32,548 nucleotides of DNA from Campylobacterota bacterium (GTDB taxonomy: Bacteria; Campylobacterota; Campylobacteria; Campylobacterales; Sulfurimonadaceae), in NCBI GenBank assembly GCA_030837195.1, contig JAUPKZ010000005.1, forward strand, positions 1 to 32,548. Direction: 5' to 3'. Numbering within the stretch: the stretch's first letter is position 1; every line of letters starts with the position of its first letter. This document shows, one piece after another, positions 26,775-32,548 of this stretch. The position numbers and the translations under genes were made by a program. The notes beneath the pieces are model-generated. The model did no database searches and was not told the DNA's origin. It saw nothing but the letters and a program-made list of their open reading frames with translations.

Positions 26775-29700
26775 TTACCTTACATTTACATTTAGCTTTG
26801 TTTTTATAAGCGAACTCTCAGCATCATTTATCTCATTAATATTGTCTATTATAATTTTTTGTGATTCTAAGCCTTTGGTTAAAACCAAGTATTCCGTAAT
26901 TGTTTTTTCTCTCATGGTTGCCAACTCTTTTAACTCATCAATAGTCACATTTTGCGCATTAACACACTCTTTAATAAGTATCTTTCTATATTCGTTGCTA
27001 AATTGCTCTTCCTTATAATTCTTTTTAATTACATCTTTTATATTTTTTAAATTTTCCTCAGAATTCGTTTGTTTATATATTTCTTCTAAAATTTCAATTG
27101 TTGCATGTTCTTGTTTTGTTTTTTCAAGAACTATTTTTTTAAGTTTTAATAGTCCAAGAGCATCTTTGTCTTTTATTGCATCATAGCTAGGGGCAATAAA
27201 TAGACTTAAAGAAGGTTTCTTCTCCAAAATCTGAACAAGATTATCAAGCTTTTCTCTCTCTGGAGGCAGTATTGCAAATTCTCCTGCTTCAAATTCGATA
27301 TCTTCTAATTCATCTGCGCTTATCCCCAAAGCTTTGCCTAAAAATTTAAACGGAGAGGCTATGGCTTTGCCTATAAGATTGACAAAAGCTTTAAAAATCA
27401 AAGCTCCGTATTTAAAATCAGGTTGATCCACATTTCCCTCAACCGGCATACTGATATCTATAACTCCATCACTATCCTCTAAAAGCACTATTGCAAGCCC
27501 AAGCGGAAGTTTTGTAATGTTTTCATCCTCTATCTCGTCACCTAGTTCAATATTTTTAATCAATATATTATTTTGACTCATAAGCTGCGAACTCTCAATC
27601 TTATACTTTAAGTCAAGATACAGCTTGCCTTTGTCAATCTTGTATCCTGCAAATTGTGCACTATAGCCGCTAAGAGAGTTAAGATCCAAGTTTTTAAAAT
27701 TAAAGTCTATATCCATAAAAGATTTGATATTTGAGCTTTTAAATGACCCTTGAAGCTTTGTTGAGCCGTAATCGTCCACCATTCCGTCGATATCGACAAA
27801 AGTTATCTCATTTGGTTTGTTTGATATTATATAAACATCCCCGTTTAAGCTATGCATCAAAGTTTTAAAATCAAGAGGCAGCGAATAGTCGGCAAATTTT
27901 GCGCTTCCGTTTAAAACTCTAAATCTCCAGAGCATATAGCTAAAATCTACTTGATTGCTCTCATTTGCATCTGCTTTGCTATTTGTCTGCTCTTTTTTGG
28001 TGCTATTTTGATCTTTCATCAATTTTGCAAGGTTAATAGTTTTGTTTTCATCTATCATCGCATCTAGGTAGAATGAATCAAGGGTTACCTCATCAATCTC
28101 AAGATAGTTTGAAGTATTGTTAAACTGAAACGATTTTACATCCGTTTTTACAAAAGAGGTAATTATGCTGTTGTCTCTGCTATCTTGCAAGAAGAAGTCC
28201 TCAACCTTCATATTTCCATTTGCTCTTATGTAAGGTTTTTCTTGTGATTCGCGAAATGAAACATCACTTTTTAAGCTCAAAAAACCTTCTGATATTTTTA
28301 AAAATGTATTCTTCTGTAAATACGGAGTAATCTCTTTTAGAGCAACCCTTTGAAGCTCTATTTTGCCGTTTTGCTCAATCGGAGAACGCTTTATGTTGCC
28401 GTTTGATTTTATCTTGCCCCCGTTATTTACTCTCATAGCAATATCATACTTGATTAGGCTGTCTCTTTTTGAGTCTATGTCCGTTACAACTGCATCTATC
28501 TTGTCTAAAACCAGTTCAGAAGCACCGTTTACGCTCTTATCGTTAAAATGCACCTTGGCAGAATTAAGATGAAATGCTCCCATTTTAGCTCTAAGTAGCG
28601 CTTGATTCTTATTATCTGCTTTTTTATCTACCTTTTGTTTCTCTTTTGCAATACTATCTTCTTTTGGTTCGACAAGATGCATCAAATCTATACTCTTGTT
28701 TTTATCCATAGCTGCAAAAATACTAAATCCATCAAGTGCAATTTTATCTATACTCAGCTCTTTTGTGGCAGTGCTAAAATAAGCGTCATAAATAGCAAAT
28801 TTTTTAAAATCAACAACTTTTTTATCGTTATCTCTTCTACTAAGTGAAAAATTGTCCAACGAGAGATTTGCATTATTTAGGGTAGTTTGCATCTCTTCAT
28901 TTTGTTTTTTCAAATTAATGTTAAAATCAAAACTAGCCATCAAACTCTTTAGCAAAACATTGTAAGTTTTAAGATTTTTTATAGCGACATTATCTGCATA
29001 AGCTACATAATCAAGCATATTTAAATCGGTACAATTAACCTCTGAGTTTATTTCAGGTACTTTATGTATTATATCCCCTTTTGCACCGCACCTAAAACTA
29101 TTATTTATCAAAAAATCAAGCGAATAAGCAAAAGGTTTTTCACCTTCAAGAGTTACATTTTTAAGATTAAAATTAAGCTCATTTAACTTTGTTTGCACAA
29201 CAGGTTTTAGCGTAGCATCGCTAAGAGTTGCAGAGATTTTTTTCGCACTTATGCCCTCTAATAAAATGTTCCACGGCCTTGCCTCTTCTTTTGAAATAGT
29301 TTGGTTTCCATCTGCTTTTGCATCATTGCTTTTCATATAAGCAAGAAAATCTATCTCGCCTTTTTCATCTCTCTTTATATTTACATTTAATGCATCAAGC
29401 GAGATATCTTTAACACTGACATCACGCAAAAGAGGCAAAAGCAGTGCATCATCTATTTTTAATGATTTTAAAGTGACTATATCACCTCCGCTATGCTTTG
29501 GTTTTACTCTTAGATTCTCTAAAGCGGCAGAGAGGTTATCTATTTTCGTGCTATTGATATCGCTCATATTAAAACGGTAATTCGCATCAAGTGACAATGC
29601 CCCGTCCGCAACTTCTATATCAAAACTATCTTGTATATATTTAAATACACTATAAAGTTTTAAAGAATCCAGCTTTAAACTTCCCTCTGTCACGACGGGC

Positions 29701-30326
29701 TCAAACCCCTTTATATTACCCCTAAAATCTATAGTTGCACCATCGCTTAGGGTTGTTGTCAACCTAATAGTTGCTTTACTTGAACTAGCATTATGTGTAT
29801 CTATGCTCTCAATTTTTACATCAAGAGCTTTTGAAGCAAACTCAAACTTTGTGCTTTTTGTATAATCTTCATAGCTAAGAAGACCTTCTCTTATCCTAAG
29901 AGCATCTAAGATAATTCGCATAGGCTTAGAGTTGTTTTCTTGCGCAATTACAGTTTGGGCTTTTTTTGGTTTTAAAATCTGCTCAAAATTTATACTTTTA
30001 TCTTTATTTTGAATAAGAAAAATTTGAGGTTTTTGAAGAGTTATATTTTTTATATGAAGTGCTTTGTAAAAAAGTGAGTGAGGTTCTACATTTGCGCTTA
30101 AGAGCTCAAATGATGCCAAAGTTTTATCTTCAAGCGTCAAAAGTGAGACATTTTTTATCTCCATTGTAAAAGCAAACGGATTAAATGTTATGTTCTCTAT
30201 AGAGAGTTTTGCGTTCATCTCATCTGTGACAATACGCTCTAACTGAGATTTTATGATTGCAGGCAGTGCAAAAAAGCCAAAAAGAGTATAAAAAACAACC
30301 GCCGCTAGAACTATTTTTTTTACCAT
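26775..30326 (-). CDS. DUF748/AsmA-like large envelope protein
   Basis: The 1183-residue protein has one N-terminal membrane helix (VKKIVLAAVVFYTLFGFFAL) and then long periplasmic beta-rich repeats of the AsmA/DUF748 type. The N-terminal block IENITFNPFAFTMEIKNVSL is a family hallmark, and similar modules recur around residues 200, 400, 600 and 870. The C-terminal 150 residues form a coiled-coil-like helical tail after the conserved FILPPEREKLD-type block (here FAILPPEREKL). AsmA-like proteins are thought to form bridges moving phospholipid between the membranes. I use ATG 30326, with AGGAG six bases upstream, not the in-frame TTG at 30341. It lies 59 bases after ccoG. Confidence 0.88.
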   Translation of the reverse strand: MVKKIVLAAVVFYTLFGFFALPAIIKSQLERIVTDEMNAKLSIENITFNPFAFTMEIKNVSLLTLEDKTLASFELLSANVEPHSLFYKALHIKNITLQKPQIFLIQNKDKSINFEQILKPKKAQTVIAQENNSKPMRIILDALRIREGLLSYEDYTKSTKFEFASKALDVKIESIDTHNASSSKATIRLTTTLSDGATIDFRGNIKGFEPVVTEGSLKLDSLKLYSVFKYIQDSFDIEVADGALSLDANYRFNMSDINSTKIDNLSAALENLRVKPKHSGGDIVTLKSLKIDDALLLPLLRDVSVKDISLDALNVNIKRDEKGEIDFLAYMKSNDAKADGNQTISKEEARPWNILLEGISAKKISATLSDATLKPVVQTKLNELNFNLKNVTLEGEKPFAYSLDFLINNSFRCGAKGDIIHKVPEINSEVNCTDLNMLDYVAYADNVAIKNLKTYNVLLKSLMASFDFNINLKKQNEEMQTTLNNANLSLDNFSLSRRDNDKKVVDFKKFAIYDAYFSTATKELSIDKIALDGFSIFAAMDKNKSIDLMHLVEPKEDSIAKEKQKVDKKADNKNQALLRAKMGAFHLNSAKVHFNDKSVNGASELVLDKIDAVVTDIDSKRDSLIKYDIAMRVNNGGKIKSNGNIKRSPIEQNGKIELQRVALKEITPYLQKNTFLKISEGFLSLKSDVSFRESQEKPYIRANGNMKVEDFFLQDSRDNSIITSFVKTDVKSFQFNNTSNYLEIDEVTLDSFYLDAMIDENKTINLAKLMKDQNSTKKEQTNSKADANESNQVDFSYMLWRFRVLNGSAKFADYSLPLDFKTLMHSLNGDVYIISNKPNEITFVDIDGMVDDYGSTKLQGSFKSSNIKSFMDIDFNFKNLDLNSLSGYSAQFAGYKIDKGKLYLDLKYKIESSQLMSQNNILIKNIELGDEIEDENITKLPLGLAIVLLEDSDGVIDISMPVEGNVDQPDFKYGALIFKAFVNLIGKAIASPFKFLGKALGISADELEDIEFEAGEFAILPPEREKLDNLVQILEKKPSLSLFIAPSYDAIKDKDALGLLKLKKIVLEKTKQEHATIEILEEIYKQTNSEENLKNIKDVIKKNYKEEQFSNEYRKILIKECVNAQNVTIDELKELATMREKTITEYLVLTKGLESQKIIIDNINEINDAESSLIKTKLNVNVR

Positions 30327-30385
30327 AGAAGACTCCTGCAAAGAAAGCTTCTACAGTTTATCGTATTCTTTTTTAAAAAAAGATT

Positions 30386-31819
30386 TTACTTTGCATTTTC
30401 AACAACATCTGCCCTTGGGTATGTAAATGTTGACTCCCTAACTACCGTTATTTTATCCTCATGCCCTAACGCATAAGCGCGAATCGTTATAGGTATGATA
30501 GTATCATGTCTTGCATCGTTTGCAAGCTTATCGTAAGTTCTAAGTACAACTACTTTCTTCTTCTTTACATCCGGAGTTACATCAAAAGGTTCGGTGGGCT
30601 TTAGTATCTCGAGTTTGCCTTGTACCTCTTTTGGCAGTATCACTTCAAAATAAAAATCCATCTTCTCGTTTTGTGTATTTTGCAGCAAAAACTCATATGC
30701 ATTATCAACCGCAACTCTTCCATCACTCTCTTTATGAACAGAGTAAAGTCTATTTTCTTTGTTGATATTTAATAGCATATGCTCTTTTGCGCTTCCCATC
30801 ATAACCATACCAATCGCAAGCCCTATAAGCAATACTATATATGCAAGAACTTTAGGGCGAAAATATTGTGTTTTCCCCTTTTTATAAATCGTTTCATGAT
30901 CACTTGACCAAGTAACAAGCGAAGGCTTGCCGAGTTTTCCCATAACTACAGTACAAGCATCTACGCATTCAAGACAGTTTATACACTCAAGCTGCAACCC
31001 TTTTCGGATATCTATGTGTGTCGGACAGACCGTTACACAACTCTCACATGCCGTACACTCCGCATGCGGTTCAAACTTTTGAAGCTCGCTTTGTTTTGTA
31101 AAAACTTTTTGCTTCTCTTCATTGTATATATGACCGCCTCTGTTTGTGTTGTAAAGAGCCATAACCGTATGATCATCATATAAAACAGACTGCACTCTTG
31201 AATACGGGCAGACATAGATACAGTAATCCTCCTGTAAAAACACTATATCATAAATCAAAAATAAAGCACTCGCAACCAATGTCCCGACCAATATAATATG
31301 CTCAAATGGATCCGCAATGTATGTAAAAAAATCCTCAGGCGGTACAAAATACCAGATAAGATTTGCGCTTGCCACAAAAGATAAAATCGTCCAAATCAAA
31401 ACTGCTATGGCTTTTTTAATTTTGTTTTCGACTAAACTCATATCTGGTTCTTGCTGCTTGTTTTTAATGCGTTTTCTGAGTTTTAAGAGCTTGGTTTCAA
31501 TAATATCTCTATAAATTACCCTAAAAATAGTTTGTGGACAGATCCAGCCGCAAAAAACTCTTCCTCCTACAACCGTCATTCCAAAGATACCTAAAAAGAG
31601 TATCATCAGCAAAAACGGCAAAAGATACAACTCCTGCATATCAAACTGCACAAACGCAAGATGGAGTTTTAGCTTGTCAAAACTCAACAAAAAAAAGTAG
31701 CTCTCGTTTATCTTTATCCATGGCAAAACTAAAATAACAACACTGAGAAAAATAAAGAAATAATATCTTTTATATCTCCACGGCGTTGGTAGCTTTAAAC
31801 CGTTTTTTTCATCGCTCAT
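30386..31819 (-). CDS. ccoG: Cytochrome c oxidase accessory protein CcoG (FixG/RdxA)
   Basis: The 477-residue membrane Fe-S protein helps assemble cbb3 cytochrome oxidase and is thought to reduce copper for insertion. It has about five membrane helices (20-36, 65-85, 135-158, 174-193, 327-345) and the family motif GWICPQTIFRVIYRDIIE with CxxC near 90-94. A second pair lies in CIYVCPYSR (200-204). Two [4Fe-4S] clusters follow, with Cys255/258/261/265 and Cys279/282/285/289. The C-terminal FixG Ig-like domain is periplasmic. The cbb3 genes ccoNOQP are not in the window. The SCO-family gene far upstream also concerns copper but is not linked. Confidence 0.95.
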   Translation of the reverse strand: MSDEKNGLKLPTPWRYKRYYFFIFLSVVILVLPWIKINESYFFLLSFDKLKLHLAFVQFDMQELYLLPFLLMILFLGIFGMTVVGGRVFCGWICPQTIFRVIYRDIIETKLLKLRKRIKNKQQEPDMSLVENKIKKAIAVLIWTILSFVASANLIWYFVPPEDFFTYIADPFEHIILVGTLVASALFLIYDIVFLQEDYCIYVCPYSRVQSVLYDDHTVMALYNTNRGGHIYNEEKQKVFTKQSELQKFEPHAECTACESCVTVCPTHIDIRKGLQLECINCLECVDACTVVMGKLGKPSLVTWSSDHETIYKKGKTQYFRPKVLAYIVLLIGLAIGMVMMGSAKEHMLLNINKENRLYSVHKESDGRVAVDNAYEFLLQNTQNEKMDFYFEVILPKEVQGKLEILKPTEPFDVTPDVKKKKVVVLRTYDKLANDARHDTIIPITIRAYALGHEDKITVVRESTFTYPRADVVENAK

Positions 31820-31934
31820 ATATATTTATCCTCTAGTTTCATGACAAATTTTTGACACTATTATACCAAATTATTATTTTAATTATAACAATCTCTTTAA
31901 AATATGAAAAAATTTGCAAAAGCCTCTTTTATGC

Positions 31935-31953
31935 TCAATTTTGATAAAATTGA
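31935..31953. repeat. 19-bp inverted repeat upstream of metH
   Basis: TCAATTTT at 31935-31942 and AAAATTGA at 31946-31953 form perfect eight-base arms with a three-base centre, about 31 bases before the metH ATG. A TAAAAT and a TATATA near it could be -10 boxes, so the repeat may be an operator. The remaining 164-bp gap between ccoG and metH shows no gene. Confidence 0.4.
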
Positions 31954-31983
31954 AAAAATTTTATATACATTCAAAGAAACTTT

Positions 31984-32548
31984 ATGACAACAAAAAAGTA
32001 TATCTTAAAAACCATAAAAAAACGGCCTCTTATTATAGACGGCGCTATGGGTACACAGCTTCAACAGCGAGATGAAAAAATTCCAAAAGAGGCGTGGGAA
32101 GGCAACGAGGGGTGTAACGAACTTCTTAACACTACATGCCCAGAGGTTTTAAGTGAGATTTACCGTGCCTATCTGACATCGGGTGCAGATCTCATCACGA
32201 CCAATACTTTTGGCTCATTTTCTTGGGTTTTGGATGAGTACGGCATCTCTCATAGAGCTTATGAACTGACCTATGCTGGAACAAAACTTGCAAAAAAGGA
32301 GTGCGAAAAGTTCTCCACGCCAGAGCATCCGAGATTTGTTTTAGGCTCTATCGGACCGGGAACAAAACTCCCGTCTTTGGGACACATCACTTACGATGAG
32401 ATGTTTGAGGGCTACACGGAGTTTTGTTTAGCGTTGATTGACGGTGGAGCGGATATTTTCTTGCTTGAGACTTGTCAAGACCCTCTCCAGATAAAAGCGG
32501 CTCTTCACGCTTGCGAAGCGGCAAGTAGGCAAAGAGGAGTGGAGATTC
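31984..32548 (+). CDS. metH: Cobalamin-dependent methionine synthase MetH, partial
   Basis: The gene starts at ATG 31984 and runs off the right edge, so 188 complete codons, about 15 percent of the usual 1150-1220 residues, are visible. They cover the start of the homocysteine-binding barrel. Seen are PLIIDGAMGTQLQ near the N-terminus, CNELLNTTCPEV, the ADLITTNTFGSFSWVLDEYG block, LGSIGPGTKLPSLGHIT, and GGADIFLLETCQDPLQIKAA with a zinc-region motif. MetH transfers methyl from methyltetrahydrofolate to homocysteine via B12. The single-domain BHMT-type enzyme cannot be ruled out from this fragment, but the motifs fit MetH best. It is divergent from ccoG. Confidence 0.93.
   Translation, partial: MTTKKYILKTIKKRPLIIDGAMGTQLQQRDEKIPKEAWEGNEGCNELLNTTCPEVLSEIYRAYLTSGADLITTNTFGSFSWVLDEYGISHRAYELTYAGTKLAKKECEKFSTPEHPRFVLGSIGPGTKLPSLGHITYDEMFEGYTEFCLALIDGGADIFLLETCQDPLQIKAALHACEAASRQRGVEI

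Noticed and set aside
30327-30341. TTG at 30341 as the start of the DUF748 protein
   Set aside because: ATG 30326 has a well-placed AGGAG, and the extra five residues add nothing to the membrane anchor.
30355-30385. TCTTTTTT/AAAAAAAGA run between ccoG and the DUF748 gene as a terminator
   Set aside because: It is a plain A/T run with no loop, and the genes run in one direction 59 bases apart, so chance symmetry is likely.

Overview
The window is AT-rich bacterial chromosome with a housekeeping gene set and gene order typical of Campylobacterota (Epsilonproteobacteria), most likely a Sulfurimonas-like sulfur- or hydrogen-oxidising chemolithotroph. The pointers are recA-eno-(FtsB-like)-(AMIN protein) in the order known from Campylobacter, fliQ-murB as in Helicobacter, rnhA-rnc-aroC beside a TPR protein as in Campylobacter, a futalosine-pathway menaquinone gene, full-length NifU with NifS, CcoG for cbb3 oxidase, and a dense two-component signalling locus. 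The genus is an inference. I see no prophage, insertion sequence, CRISPR array, rRNA or tRNA, and no stretch over about 300 bases lacks a gene.

Layout. Positions 1-4069 hold envelope genes: a partial Sel1-repeat protein (-), then a SYLF protein, a DUF3015 protein and a DUF4105 protein (+), then a convergent AMIN protein (-). The DUF4105 gene has no ATG, GTG or TTG before its signal peptide and appears to start at AUU. Positions 4109-6701 (-) are the recA-eno-ftsB-like operon. Positions 6905-8852 (+) are the overlapping mqnD-fliQ-murB unit. Positions 8913-11248 (-) are nifS-nifU, with a highly structured 149-bp gap between them, followed by an rsuA-type pseudouridine synthase (-).

Positions 12193-16192 (+) form a compact signalling operon: a REC-PAS-HD-GYP response regulator, a membrane-anchored SCO-family protein, and a hybrid histidine kinase whose membrane sensor carries conserved-looking histidines. 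This is the best candidate here for an undescribed system, because it suggests redox or copper input to a phosphorelay that lowers cyclic di-GMP. Positions 16260-17519 are an isolated leuC. Positions 17609-21000 run ompA-like, mobA, moaC, a DUF493 gene and an unrecognised helical protein. A convergent secreted NIT-like protein follows.

Positions 21968-25636 (-) are an unknown gene, a LapB-like TPR/zinc-ribbon protein, rnhA, rnc and aroC, tightly packed. Next come a YeiH-type transporter, a 1183-residue DUF748/AsmA-like protein and ccoG (all -). The start of metH (+) runs off the right edge.

Many junctions overlap by one base in the form TAATG (recA/eno, fliQ/murB, ompA/mobA, unknown/TPR), which implies translational coupling. 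All functional calls are read by eye from motifs, without database searches.
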